Assembly (NCBI RefSeq): GCF_000720485.1
Contig: NZ_JOAX01000009.1
Location: forward strand, 62,001-126,000
Reading direction: 5' to 3'
Origin: Streptomyces ochraceiscleroticus
Lineage (GTDB): Bacteria; Actinomycetota; Actinomycetes; Streptomycetales; Streptomycetaceae
Length of the DNA stretch: 64,000 nucleotides
A program made the translations under genes and the position numbers. Below the pieces are notes generated by a model. That model made no database searches and had not been told where the DNA came from. It was given only the letters and a program-made list of their open reading frames with translations. Shown one piece after another: positions 17,645 to 25,954 of the stretch; within the stretch, counting starts at the first letter, position 1; every line of letters begins with the position of its first letter.

Positions 17645-18640
17645 CTACGTGGAATACCGGAACCCGCTGCGGTACTCGGTCGGTGTGGTGGCCAGTTGGC
17701 GGCGGAAGGCACGGATGAGGGTGTCGACGGTACCGAAGCCGCAAGTGCCGGCGATGCGATCAAGCGTCGCGTCGGTCGACTCCAGTTGGTGACGGGCGAG
17801 TTCGACGCGGGCGGATTCGATGTACGCGGCCGGAGTCATGCCGAGTTCGGTCTTGAAGATGCGCGAGAGCTGCCGTTCGGAGACGTGGGCGTGCTCGGCG
17901 AGGTCGGCGAGGCCGATGGGCCGGGACAGGTTGCGGTTGATGTAGTGCCGCAGGTCCTCGATCCGGCGAGTGGTGGAGACGGGCTCGAGGGGGACGGAGA
18001 ACTGGCTCTGTCCGCCGGGGCGTTTGAGGTACATCACGAGCTGGCGGGCCACCCGCAGCGCGACGGCTTCACCGAAGTCCTCGGCGACCAGGGCCAGGGA
18101 CAGGTCGAGGCAGGAGCTGATGCCCGCACCGGTCCACACGGCGCCGTCACGGATGAAGATCGGGTCGGCGTCCACGGTGACGGCAGGGTGGTCGGCGGCG
18201 AGCTGGCGGGCGGTCGACCAGTGCGTGGTGGCACGCTTCCCGTCGAGCAGGCCCGCGGCCGCCAGGATGTGGGCGCCGACGCACACGGAGGCGATACGAC
18301 GTGACGCACCGGCGAGCTGCTTGACGCGGGCGGTGACGCCCGGGTCCGCCAGGGCGCTCACGCGCCGGTCGGCGTCGGTGCGTACGGAGCCGGGCACCAG
18401 GAGGGTGTCAATGCGCCGGCCTTCCACCGCGTCGAAGGTGGCGTCGGGCAGGACGCGGACCCCCGCCGAGGTGGTGACGGGATCCATCGTTTCGGCGGCG
18501 AGGAGGACGCGGTAGCCGGTGTCCGTACCTGTGTCGACCTCGCGTTGCAGCAGGGCGAACACCTCCGGTGGGCCGGTGATGTCCAGCAGGTCGACGCCAT
18601 CGAAGACGACTATGACGACGAGCCGTTCCGATGCGGCCAC
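17645..18640 (-). CDS. GlxA-family AraC-type transcriptional regulator
   Basis: This 331-residue two-domain regulator has an N-terminal DJ-1/PfpI-like domain (VIVVFDGVDLLDITGPPEVFALL; the elbow-type Cys in ASVCVGAHILAAAGLLDG) and a C-terminal AraC double helix-turn-helix (GLADLAEHAHVSERQLSRIFK and DRIAGTCGFGTVDTLIRAFRR). The DJ-1-like part usually binds a ligand rather than acting as a protease. The GTG at 18640 has GGAGGGA at good spacing; GTG 18655 is an alternative. It diverges from an isochorismatase-like hydrolase gene 155 bases away and is its probable regulator. This pairing of GlxA regulator and cysteine hydrolase recurs in actinobacteria. Confidence 0.88.
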   Translation of the reverse strand: MAASERLVVIVVFDGVDLLDITGPPEVFALLQREVDTGTDTGYRVLLAAETMDPVTTSAGVRVLPDATFDAVEGRRIDTLLVPGSVRTDADRRVSALADPGVTARVKQLAGASRRIASVCVGAHILAAAGLLDGKRATTHWSTARQLAADHPAVTVDADPIFIRDGAVWTGAGISSCLDLSLALVAEDFGEAVALRVARQLVMYLKRPGGQSQFSVPLEPVSTTRRIEDLRHYINRNLSRPIGLADLAEHAHVSERQLSRIFKTELGMTPAAYIESARVELARHQLESTDATLDRIAGTCGFGTVDTLIRAFRRQLATTPTEYRSGFRYST

Positions 18641-18795
18641 GCGTTCCCTCCCCACGCGATGAACTCTCTGCTGGTGTCCGGATCTGCAAGTTGGGTGTCA
18701 TTGCAGACACTGACGGGTGATCGTAGCGTCGACCACGTCGGCGTCGCCAGGGCGTCGGACGAAACCAACACCTCACCCGGGACGGCTTCTTCTCC

Positions 18796-19386
18796 ATGAC
18801 TACGACGACGCTGCGTCAGCTCAACGGCTTCGACGAGACCCCGGCGACCCTCGCCGACGCCACACTCCTCATGGTCGACTTCCAGAACACCTACACCCAG
18901 GGCGTGATGGAGCTGGCCGGCTGGCAGGCGGCCCTGGACTCGGCCGCGGCGCTGCTCGCGCGGGCGCGGGAGGCGGGGACGCCGGTCATCCACATCGTCA
19001 ACGACGGCGGGGAGGGCACTCCGTACGACATCCGCGCGGAGATCGGCTCCATCCACCCCAGCGTGGCCCCGGTCGACGGTGAGCCGGTCGTGGAGAAGCA
19101 GGCGCCGAACGCCTTCCACCAGACCGACCTCGAGCACAAGGTCAAGGCCGCGGGCCGCAAGAACGTGATCATCGCCGGCTTTATGACCCATATGTGCGTC
19201 ACCTTCACTGCCGAAGGTGCGTTCCTGCGCGGCTACGCGCCCACGATCGTCGCTGACGCCTGCGCCACCCGGCCTCTGAAGGGGGCCGGGGGCGAGCTGT
19301 CCGCCAAGCAGATCCATCACAGCGCACTGGCCACGATCGAGGACCTCTACGGAGTCGTCGTCGCGCAGGGCTCCGCCCTGGCATAA
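18796..19386 (+). CDS. Isochorismatase-family cysteine hydrolase
   Basis: This 196-residue hydrolase has the family's catalytic triad in order: Asp in LLMVDFQNTYT (near residue 28), Lys in VEKQAPNAF (near residue 98) and Cys in GFMTHMCVTFTA (near residue 135). The conserved cis-peptide region precedes the Cys. Members hydrolyse isochorismate, nicotinamide or other amides. Here a role in nitrogen-compound or amide degradation under the divergent GlxA regulator is more likely than siderophore synthesis, because no chorismate genes are near. The ATG at 18796 is the first in-frame ATG; its Shine-Dalgarno is weak. Confidence 0.85.
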   Translation: MTTTTLRQLNGFDETPATLADATLLMVDFQNTYTQGVMELAGWQAALDSAAALLARAREAGTPVIHIVNDGGEGTPYDIRAEIGSIHPSVAPVDGEPVVEKQAPNAFHQTDLEHKVKAAGRKNVIIAGFMTHMCVTFTAEGAFLRGYAPTIVADACATRPLKGAGGELSAKQIHHSALATIEDLYGVVVAQGSALA

Positions 19387-19396
19387 GGCGGCCTGG

Positions 19397-20047
19397 TTAC
19401 TTGCCCAGGCGCATCAGCAGATGGCCCCGGCGGAACCGTTCGTCCTCGCCCGGCTCGCGCAGCATCCGGCCGACTTCGATGAATCCGGCCTCGCCGGCCA
19501 GGCCGGCAAGCTCGTCGATCGGCCACCGGTAGGCGGTCGTCACTTTGTGGTCGAACGCCGTGACCGGCTCGCCCTCCGACTCGAAGAAACCGAGCAAGAG
19601 GTGGCCGCCGGGCGCGAGTACCCGCCGGAACTCGGCCAGGTACGAGGGCACGTCCTGCGGCGGGGCGTGGATGACCGAATACCACGACACGATGCCGTTC
19701 AGTTTGCCGTCGGGCAGGTCCAGGGCGTCCATGGAGCCGACCTCGAACCGCAGGTCGGGGTATGCCTCGCGGGCGAGATCGATCATCACCGGCGACAGGT
19801 CGACGCCGAAGACGTCCAGTCCCAGGTCCCGCAGGTGCGCGGTCAGATATCCGGGGCCGCATCCCAACTCGGCGACGTGTCCGGCGCTGGTTCGCGCGAG
19901 GTCGGCGAACGCGGCGAGCACCGCGCGGTCCAGCGGGAGAGCGTCAAGCGAGTTGCGGGCGAGTTCGGCGTAAAGGACGGCCATGGCATCGTAGGCATCG
20001 GCTGTCGCGCAGAGGTGCGAGGAAGGTTCAGTCACAAGCGAGGACAC
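19397..20047 (-). CDS. Class I SAM-dependent methyltransferase
   Basis: This 216-residue protein has the SAM-binding motif I VAELGCGPGYLTAHL, an acidic residue ending the second strand (FGVDLSP), a motif II region (WYSVIHAPP) and the post-motif LAPGGHLLLGFF. It is a methyltransferase-11-type small-molecule enzyme. GTG starts at 20047 and 20035 are possible; the upstream one is used. It ends 10 bases from the convergent isochorismatase-like gene stop. No substrate can be read from the sequence or its neighbours. Confidence 0.85.
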   Translation of the reverse strand: MSSLVTEPSSHLCATADAYDAMAVLYAELARNSLDALPLDRAVLAAFADLARTSAGHVAELGCGPGYLTAHLRDLGLDVFGVDLSPVMIDLAREAYPDLRFEVGSMDALDLPDGKLNGIVSWYSVIHAPPQDVPSYLAEFRRVLAPGGHLLLGFFESEGEPVTAFDHKVTTAYRWPIDELAGLAGEAGFIEVGRMLREPGEDERFRRGHLLMRLGK

Positions 20048-20093
20048 TAGAGCCTTCCGCTATCCCGCTGAGGGCGGACCCGCCCAGCAGAAC

Positions 20094-20639
20094 TTACCTG
20101 CCGGCCGCCCTCAACCAGCCGGTAGCGCCGACCACTTCGCGCGCTATATCGACGACGGAACGCCCGTCGGTCGCCACTCGCGTGGTGTCCACGGGTGTCT
20201 GCTCGTCCAAGAGCTGCGCCTTAAAGGCGCTGTTCCTCAGCTCGTTCTCCAACTCCGAGCCGAGCTCCCGGGCCGCCAGCCGTTCGCCGGCGGTCGAATC
20301 CGACGCGGTGAGCAATACCCGGATGACCCTGACATCGGCTCCCATGGCCCGCTGGAACATGCCCTCGTTCTCGGCCAGCACGCTCACGGTGTTCGTGTAG
20401 ATCAGGCGGCGGTGCCCCAGCTCGGCGTAGTTGGACCAGATCGCCGTGAGATTGCGCTCGGCGAGTTTTCTGCGGCGCGGGTCCTCTCGTGGAGCGGGAT
20501 GTGCCTGCGCCATGAAGTCGCCTTCGATGACGCAGTGCGCGACCATCGCGGCGCGCAGGCGCGCTGAGACCTCCCACCCCACTGTCGTCTTGCCGACGCC
20601 GGCCCGCCCTCCGATGAGCAAGACCTCTGCTTGATCCAT
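20094..20639 (-). CDS. P-loop kinase-like ATPase
   Basis: This 181-residue protein has a Walker A motif GGRAGVGKTT at residues 10-19 and a small AAA-17/AAA-33-type fold seen in shikimate/gluconate-kinase-like and adenylylsulfate-kinase-like proteins. The EGDF stretch after the second strand is a typical substrate-side motif in that group, and ERLAARELGSELENELR matches the lid/arginine region. It probably phosphorylates a small molecule. The ATG at 20639 is taken as start because family homology begins there; the frame stays open far upstream without conserved content. Confidence 0.75.
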   Translation of the reverse strand: MDQAEVLLIGGRAGVGKTTVGWEVSARLRAAMVAHCVIEGDFMAQAHPAPREDPRRRKLAERNLTAIWSNYAELGHRRLIYTNTVSVLAENEGMFQRAMGADVRVIRVLLTASDSTAGERLAARELGSELENELRNSAFKAQLLDEQTPVDTTRVATDGRSVVDIAREVVGATGWLRAAGR

Positions 20640-20772
20640 GGCTGTACTCTGCGCCACCGTGGCCGACCTCCTGAACGACACGCGTTGAGAGAATAGTTGG
20701 GCGAATGAGGGTGGCGCCTGATTGAATAGGGGAGATGATCTTGAGCCGCTGTCCTCCGAAAGGTAATCCCTG

Positions 20773-21339
20773 ATGTCGCCCGTCCTCGACCAGGCCCCGG
20801 CCGCCGCTGTGTCGACGGAGTTCCGCCGTCCGCCGGCACGCCCCACGACATCGGCACGCCCTACGACAGTGACTCGGCCCACGACACCGGCGCGCGGCGC
20901 GACGGCGGCTCGCACCAGGACGGCGCCTCGCCGGGCCGCCGCCCCCCTCGACGCTGCCTGTGCCGAGGTGCTCCGTACCATCGCCAACTCCCGTACCCCG
21001 GTCTTCATCACCGTGCATGCGAATGGCCGGCGCCGGTACGGCTACTGGCGGCCGTATGACCCCCGCACCGGCAAGGGGGGCTGCTACATGGCTCTGCCCA
21101 CCGCGGTGTGCGATCGGCTGGAGTCGGCAGGCCGGATCACGTTCGGTGATCCCTTGGTGGATCCGGCCAAGACGACGTACCGCGTCTGGGCCGCCGACAC
21201 CCCTGCTGAGCCTGCTCACGCCCCTGCTCGGCCCACCCGTACCCCGGCGGCCGCACCGGTGCGTCTCCCGGCAGCACCCGTGACTCCCGCGGCTCGCGCG
21301 ACTCCCAGGCGCGCGGTGGCACAGAGGGCTGCCGCTTGA
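20773..21339 (+). CDS. Hypothetical protein with low-complexity ends
   Basis: This 188-residue protein has an Ala/Pro/Thr/Arg-rich N-terminus with repeated RPTT units and a similar Pro/Ala-rich tail, around a compact middle section (about residues 60-145) with aromatic content (RRRYGYWRPYDPRTGKGGCYM, then ITFGDPLVDPAKTTYRVW). The centre looks like a small folded domain and the ends look disordered. It diverges from the P-loop kinase gene. I do not recognise a family; similar small proteins occur in many streptomycetes. Confidence 0.6.
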   Translation: MSPVLDQAPAAAVSTEFRRPPARPTTSARPTTVTRPTTPARGATAARTRTAPRRAAAPLDAACAEVLRTIANSRTPVFITVHANGRRRYGYWRPYDPRTGKGGCYMALPTAVCDRLESAGRITFGDPLVDPAKTTYRVWAADTPAEPAHAPARPTRTPAAAPVRLPAAPVTPAARATPRRAVAQRAAA

Positions 21340-21391
21340 GCTGACGAGCTGACGCTTGCCGCACGAGCTGAGGTCGCCGGATCCTTCGCCA

Positions 21392-21715
21392 TCACCGGCC
21401 CGTGACGTCCAGCGCGTCCCGGATCAGCTCTACCGGATACCACGCCGTGCGTTCCGTGCCGTGAAAGATCTGCTGGCGGCAGGAGATGCCGCTCGCGACG
21501 AGTACCGTCTCGGCGGGCTCTGCGGCGATCGCCGGGAACAGCCGGTCGCTGCCGACGGTCCGGCCGCAGCAGCCACCGCTCTCCAGCCGTACGTCCCAGC
21601 CCGCCCGCTCCAGCAGTTCGACGGGGGCGGGCCGGCGAGCTGCATCGTCGCGAACGGGGCCGCCACATAGGCACCGATCCAGCCGAGCTACCCGTGGGTA
21701 TCCGCCCACTCCCAT
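21392..21715 (-). pseudogene. C-terminal remnant of an Fe-S (CCG-domain) oxidoreductase
   Basis: The minus-strand frame reads VELLERAGWDVRLESGGCCGRT, then ETVLVASGISCRQQIFHGTERTAW and PVELIRDAL. This is the extreme C-terminus of the cysteine-rich CCG domain found in glycolate-oxidase/heterodisulfide-reductase-like proteins and FAD/Fe-S fusions. Only about 80 of the several hundred residues remain. No FAD domain, ferredoxin domain or N-terminal CCG repeat is found upstream, where sequence runs into the sigK promoter region. It is best read as a decayed gene tail. The codons up to about 21640 are homologous; the rest of the frame is not. Confidence 0.65.
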
Positions 21716-21811
21716 CCCTCCGGCGGACTGCGGCGGTGCACGGTAACGGCTTGTACTGCGGCAGCGGGGTGAACCGGGCCGGAAAATGGAGCGGCAGAAG
21801 TCGGTGTTCGA

Positions 21812-21839
21812 CCAATCCGGCAGGGCATCGGCTCCGAAT
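21812..21839 (+). promoter_or_regulatory. SigK-type promoter upstream of sigK
   Basis: CAATCC (21813-21818) and CCGAAT (21834-21839) are separated by 15 bases. The same pair with the same spacing lies before the molybdopterin oxidoreductase gene, and 20 of 28 positions from CCAATCC to CCGAAT are identical between the two. Mycobacterial SigK promoters have closely similar CCATCC/CCGAAT elements. The expected start site is about 50 bases before the sigK ATG, so sigK is probably autoregulated. Confidence 0.7.
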
Positions 21840-21894
21840 ACCTTGCGTCAGGGGCAGATGGCCCGGGGCCGGTCCCGGCCGACGGAGGAGTTCC

Positions 21895-22482
21895 ATGAGA
21901 CCCGCGAAGAGCGCTGTTGCCCGCTCCGGACCGGAGGAGCCAGACCTGGACGCGTTGCTGACGCAGGTCGCGCGCGGCGATCGGGATGCCTTCGAGCAGG
22001 TCTATGACCGGGTGAGTGGGCCGGTCCTGGGCCTGGTCCGCAGTGTGCTGCGTGATCCGGCCCAGTCGGAGGAAGTGGTGCAGGAGGTCTTGCTGGAAGT
22101 GTGGCGGCGCGCGGCCCGGTTCCGCGCAGACCGGGGCAGCGCGATGACATGGGTGCTGACCCTGGCCCACCGGCGGACCGTGGACCGGGTGCGCTCGGTA
22201 CAGGCGACGACCGTGCGCGAGCACAAGGCGGCACTTCTTGACCGGACGCCCGCCTACGACGAGGTCACCGAGCAGGTCGAGACCCGCCTGGAGCGGCAGC
22301 GGGTGCGGCGCTGCCTGGGAGCGCTGAGCGAAGTACAGCGGGAGTCCGTGACCCTGGCGTACTACAGGGGACTGACCTACAAAGAGGTCGCCGAGTTGCT
22401 CATGCTGCCGTTGGGAACGGTGAAGACACGGCTGCGCGACGGTCTGATCCGGCTCCGTGACTGCCTGGGGGTGAGCGTATGA
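21895..22482 (+). CDS. sigK: ECF RNA polymerase sigma factor, SigK type
   Basis: This 195-residue ECF sigma factor contains region 2 (FEQVYDRVSGPVLGLVRSVLRD, AEEVVQEV-like motif QSEEVVQEVLLEVWRRA) and region 4 (RRCLGALSEVQRESVTLAYYRGLTYKEVAELL, PLGTVKTRLRDGLIRLRD). GGAGGAG lies 5-12 bases before the ATG. Its stop overlaps the start of the next gene, an RskA-like anti-sigma factor, by ATGA, so both are made in step. The gene order sigK-rskA and nearby fasciclin gene match the mycobacterial SigK system. Autoregulation is supported by the upstream promoter. Confidence 0.88.
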   Translation: MRPAKSAVARSGPEEPDLDALLTQVARGDRDAFEQVYDRVSGPVLGLVRSVLRDPAQSEEVVQEVLLEVWRRAARFRADRGSAMTWVLTLAHRRTVDRVRSVQATTVREHKAALLDRTPAYDEVTEQVETRLERQRVRRCLGALSEVQRESVTLAYYRGLTYKEVAELLMLPLGTVKTRLRDGLIRLRDCLGVSV

Positions 22483-23222
22483 CCAGCGCCGATCTGCACA
22501 CCGCGACTGGTGCGTACGTACTGCACGCGCTGCCCCCCGCGGAGCGTAACGAGTTCGAGCGGCATCTGGCCGTGTGCGAGGCGTGCGCGCAGGAGGTGCG
22601 GGAGTTCTCCGCCACCGCCGAACGGTTGGGGCTGGCCGTCGCCGAGCCACCGCCGGCGGAGACGAAGGCCCGGGTGCTGCAGGCGATCAACTCCGTACGG
22701 CAGGAATCGCCGCAGGTCGCGGCGCGCGGCGGTGCTCGGTGGTGGAGCCGCTCGTTGTCGCGCTTCACGCTGGCGGCGTGCGTGGCGGCTGCCGCGGCGT
22801 TCGGCGGGGTCGCCGTGTGGCAGCACCAGGCGGCCCAGGACGCGCGCAGCCGGGCCCACCGAGCCGAGGAACGGGCCGCTCAGCTCAGTGCCGTGTTCAC
22901 CGCGCCGGACGCCAAGGTCACCAAGGGCCGGCTCAAGGACGGGGCGAGCGGCACGGTGGTGGTCTCCCGGGCCAGGGACAAGGCGGTGTTCCTCGCCTCG
23001 GGGCTGCCCGCACTGCCCGAGGACAAGGTGTACCAGCTGTGGTTCGACGACGGGGGCACGATGCGGTCCGCCGGGGTGATGGGCGGAGCCGGCGGCACCC
23101 GCTCCGCGCTGCTGGAGGGCCGCGTGGACAGGGCCTCGGGGATGGGTATCACCGTGGAGCCCGACGGCGGGTCCGCCCAGCCCACCTCCGCACCGATCGG
23201 CCTGCTGGCATTTCCCGCCTGA
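22479..23222 (+). CDS. rskA: RskA-family anti-sigma-K factor
   Basis: This 247-residue single-span anti-sigma factor has an N-terminal zinc-binding anti-sigma domain with the H-x3-C-x2-C motif (His29, Cys33, Cys36). One transmembrane helix lies at about residues 94-113 (LAACVAAAAAFGGVAVW). The C-terminal domain outside the membrane is RskA-like (GTVVVSRARDKAVFLASGLP, VYQLWFDDGG). Regulated proteolysis from outside normally frees the sigma factor. It starts on the ATGA overlap with sigK. The extracytoplasmic signal is not known. Confidence 0.88.
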   Translation: MTSADLHTATGAYVLHALPPAERNEFERHLAVCEACAQEVREFSATAERLGLAVAEPPPAETKARVLQAINSVRQESPQVAARGGARWWSRSLSRFTLAACVAAAAAFGGVAVWQHQAAQDARSRAHRAEERAAQLSAVFTAPDAKVTKGRLKDGASGTVVVSRARDKAVFLASGLPALPEDKVYQLWFDDGGTMRSAGVMGGAGGTRSALLEGRVDRASGMGITVEPDGGSAQPTSAPIGLLAFPA

Positions 23223-23250
23223 GGAAGACCTGAGAAAGGATCTGAATTGC

Positions 23251-23967
23251 ATGGACGGCACTTCACGTCCGGCGGGAACAAGTGCCGCGCTGCTGGCGCG
23301 TGCTGCCGTCCGGGCACCGAACGCCGCGGTACTCGTACTCCACGGCGGGCGCTCCGACGGGCTGGGCGCGCCCCGGCGCTGGAACCTGGCCGCTGCCCGC
23401 ATGCGTCCCTTTACGCAGGCGATCGAGCGGGCGACGACGGGGGACGGCGTCTTCGTGGGCGAGGTGCGCTACCGCCACCGCGGGTGGAACGGTGACCGGA
23501 AGGACGCGGCGCAGGACGCCCTGCGCGCCGTCGACGAGCTGATCCAGCAAGTGGGAGAGGTGCCCGTCGTGCTGGTCGGCCACTCCATGGGCGGCCGCGC
23601 GGCGCTGCGGGCCGCCGGGCACCCGCTGGTCCGCTCGGTCGTGGCCCTCGCCCCGTGGTGCCCCGAGGACGAGCCGGTGGGGCATCTGTACGGCCGCCGC
23701 CTCGTCCTCGTACACGGTGACCGGGACCGTACGACCGAGCCCCGCGCCTCCTGGCAGTTCGCCGCGCGGGCCGCCGACGCGGGCGCTCGGCCGTGTGCGG
23801 TGGTGATGCGGGGCGGCGACCATCCGATGCTGCGCAGGGCCGGCGACTGGCAGCGGCTCACCGTCTCCCTGGTCACGGGCCTCCTGGGGACGGCGCCGCT
23901 GCCGCCGGCGGTGGCGGAACGGTTGTCCGCCGGCGATGCGGCGGCAGCGGGGCCCTTGGAGTGGTGA
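23251..23967 (+). CDS. Alpha/beta hydrolase
   Basis: This 238-residue alpha/beta hydrolase has the nucleophile elbow GHSMGGR, an LVLVHGDRDRTTEPRAS stretch containing the acid position, and a C-terminal GGDHPML supplying the catalytic His. It starts 28 bases after rskA with AGAAAGGA as ribosome-binding site, so it is in the sigK operon. It probably serves the cell-envelope response of that regulon, but a specific ester or lipid substrate cannot be named. Confidence 0.8.
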   Translation: MDGTSRPAGTSAALLARAAVRAPNAAVLVLHGGRSDGLGAPRRWNLAAARMRPFTQAIERATTGDGVFVGEVRYRHRGWNGDRKDAAQDALRAVDELIQQVGEVPVVLVGHSMGGRAALRAAGHPLVRSVVALAPWCPEDEPVGHLYGRRLVLVHGDRDRTTEPRASWQFAARAADAGARPCAVVMRGGDHPMLRRAGDWQRLTVSLVTGLLGTAPLPPAVAERLSAGDAAAAGPLEW

Positions 23968-24209
23968 GGCTCCGGTCGGCAGGACCGCAACGCGCGTGTG
24001 GGACTTTCTGGACGGCTACCGCGTCCGGCGCCGCAACCGCCGCCACAGGCTTGGCGGCAGCGGGCTGAAGCCACTGGTGCGGGCCGATGCCCAGCAGCCG
24101 GGCGCCCGGTTCCCGCGCCGGCTTGCGGCGGATCAGCTCCGGCTTGTCATTGGTCGGTTCGGCGTGACCTGCGGCAACGGCAGGGGGATTCACCCGGTCG
24201 GGTGATCGG

Positions 24210-24237
24210 CCAATCCGCCTGCCCACCGGCTCCGAAT
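24210..24237 (+). promoter_or_regulatory. SigK-type promoter with leaderless start
   Basis: CAATCC (24211-24216), a 15-base spacer and CCGAAT (24232-24237) repeat the sigK promoter, and the neighbouring CGGCTCCGAAT is shared exactly. The -10 element overlaps the first ATG of the downstream frame, so that ATG cannot be the start. A start site 7-8 bases later falls on the in-frame GTG at 24245, implying a leaderless mRNA. Confidence 0.7.
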
Positions 24238-24244
24238 GCAGGGT

Positions 24245-25897
24245 GTGAGTACACGAGGAAGGGCGGCGGCGAGGACCGCCGCAGCGGCGGTCAGCGGACT
24301 GCTGGCCGGCTACTCGGCGCTGGCCGTGGCCGAGTTGGTGTCCGTCGCCGTCCGGCCCGAGGCGAGTCCGGTCACCGCGGTGGGCGGCGCGGTCATCGAC
24401 CGCACCCCCGCGCCGATGAAGGACTGGGCCATCCGCCAGTTCGGCTCGAACGACAAGCTGGTGTTGCAGCTCGGCATCCTGGCCGTACTGGCGCTGTTCG
24501 CCATGGCCCTTGGCGTCCTCGCGACCCGTATACGGCGTACCGCCTCCCTCGGCGTGCTCGTCGTCGGGGTGGTGGGAGCGCTGGCCGCGACCGGCAGGCC
24601 CGACTCGACCACGCCGTGGGACGCGGTCCCGTCGCTGGTCGGCGCGTTCGTCGGAGCGGGCGTGCTGTACTGGCTCGTCGGACGGCTTGCTACCGGCACC
24701 GCCCGCCCGGAGCGGACCGGGCCGCAATCGGATATGCGGACGGAGCGGGAACCGGAGCCGCCGGCGGATACGGACGGCCGTGCGCAGCGCGCGGAGTCCG
24801 CCGGTGGGCCGGGGCGCAGAGGGTTCGTCCTCGGTGCGGGGGCCGTTGCGGTCGTCTCCACCGGGGCCGGGGCCCTGGGACGAGAGCTGAACGCGGGTAC
24901 GGCCGCCGAGGCCGAAGCCTCCCGCGCCGCGGTCCGGCTGCCCGCCCCTGCCTCGCCCGCGCCGAAGCTGCCCCGCGGGGTCGACGAGCGACTGCCCGGG
25001 CTGGCGTCCTTCACCACCGCCAACCGCGACTTCTACCGCGTCGACACCGCCCTGACCGTCCCGCGCCTGGACGCCGGGCGCTGGCGGCTGCGGATCCACG
25101 GCAAGGGCGTCACCACACCCCTGACGCTGGATTTCCAGGACCTGTTGCGGCGCGGTCTCATCGAACGCGACATCACGATGACGTGCGTCTCCAACGAGGT
25201 CGGCGGCCCGTACATCGGCACCGCCCGATGGCTCGGCGCGCCCTTGGCGGCGCTGCTGCGCGAAGCGGGGGTACGGCCACCGTCCCAGGGCGGGCCGGCC
25301 GACCAGCTCGTCGCCCGCTCCGTGGACGGCATGACCATCGGAAGTCCGGTGGAAACGGTCATGGACGGCCGCGACGCGATGCTCGCGGTCGGCATGAACG
25401 GCGAGCCACTGCCGTTCACCCACGGCTTCCCGGTCCGCATGCTCGTCCCCGGCCTGTACGGCTACGTATCGGCCTGCAAGTGGATCCAGGACCTCGAACT
25501 GACCACCTTCGACGCGTACGACACCTACTGGGTCAAGCGGAGCTGGGCACGCAAGGCCCCCATCAAGACCCAGTCCCGCATCGATACCCCCAAGCCGTTC
25601 GCCTCGGTCAAGGCCGGCACCGTCACGGTCGCCGGCGTGGCATGGGCCCAGCACAAGGGAATCGACCGGGTGGACGTACGCGTCGACGGCGGCCCCTGGC
25701 GACAGGCCCGGCCGGCCACCGAAGGCCCGCGGGACACCTGGCGTCAGTGGCTGTGGGAATGGCCGGCCCGTCCCGGCACCCACACCCTCGAAGTCCGTGC
25801 CACGGACCGCACCGGCTACACCCAGACCAGTAAACGCACCCGCCCCATCCCCAATGGGGCCTCCGGCCGGCACTCGGTGGTGGTCACCGTGACCTGA
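24245..25897 (+). CDS. Membrane-anchored molybdopterin-dependent oxidoreductase (sulfite-oxidase fold)
   Basis: This protein of about 550 residues has an N-terminal membrane part with some four to five hydrophobic helices (about residues 1-155) and a linker with a twin-arginine-like RRGFVLGAGAVAVVSTGAG. The Mo-cofactor domain includes DITMTCVSNEVGGPYIGTA (the conserved Cys and dimer-type motif), WLGAPLAALL and PGLYGYVSACKWI. A C-terminal Mo-co dimerisation Ig-like domain ends the protein (about residues 440-550). The catalytic part is expected outside the membrane. The start at GTG 24245 is set by the promoter position. In the SigK operon context it may reduce or repair oxidised sulfur compounds at the cell surface; this is inference. 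Confidence 0.8.
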   Translation: MSTRGRAAARTAAAAVSGLLAGYSALAVAELVSVAVRPEASPVTAVGGAVIDRTPAPMKDWAIRQFGSNDKLVLQLGILAVLALFAMALGVLATRIRRTASLGVLVVGVVGALAATGRPDSTTPWDAVPSLVGAFVGAGVLYWLVGRLATGTARPERTGPQSDMRTEREPEPPADTDGRAQRAESAGGPGRRGFVLGAGAVAVVSTGAGALGRELNAGTAAEAEASRAAVRLPAPASPAPKLPRGVDERLPGLASFTTANRDFYRVDTALTVPRLDAGRWRLRIHGKGVTTPLTLDFQDLLRRGLIERDITMTCVSNEVGGPYIGTARWLGAPLAALLREAGVRPPSQGGPADQLVARSVDGMTIGSPVETVMDGRDAMLAVGMNGEPLPFTHGFPVRMLVPGLYGYVSACKWIQDLELTTFDAYDTYWVKRSWARKAPIKTQSRIDTPKPFASVKAGTVTVAGVAWAQHKGIDRVDVRVDGGPWRQARPATEGPRDTWRQWLWEWPARPGTHTLEVRATDRTGYTQTSKRTRPIPNGASGRHSVVVTVT

Positions 25898-25954
25898 CCC
25901 CGCTCTTTCCACCCCAGGCAATCAACCGTCTTTTCTACCTCTCCGGAGACAACC

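Noticed and set aside
23873..25921. A 682-codon minus-strand frame over the Mo-enzyme
   Set aside because: Gly/Arg/Gln-rich shadow; the plus strand has promoter, motifs and domain structure.
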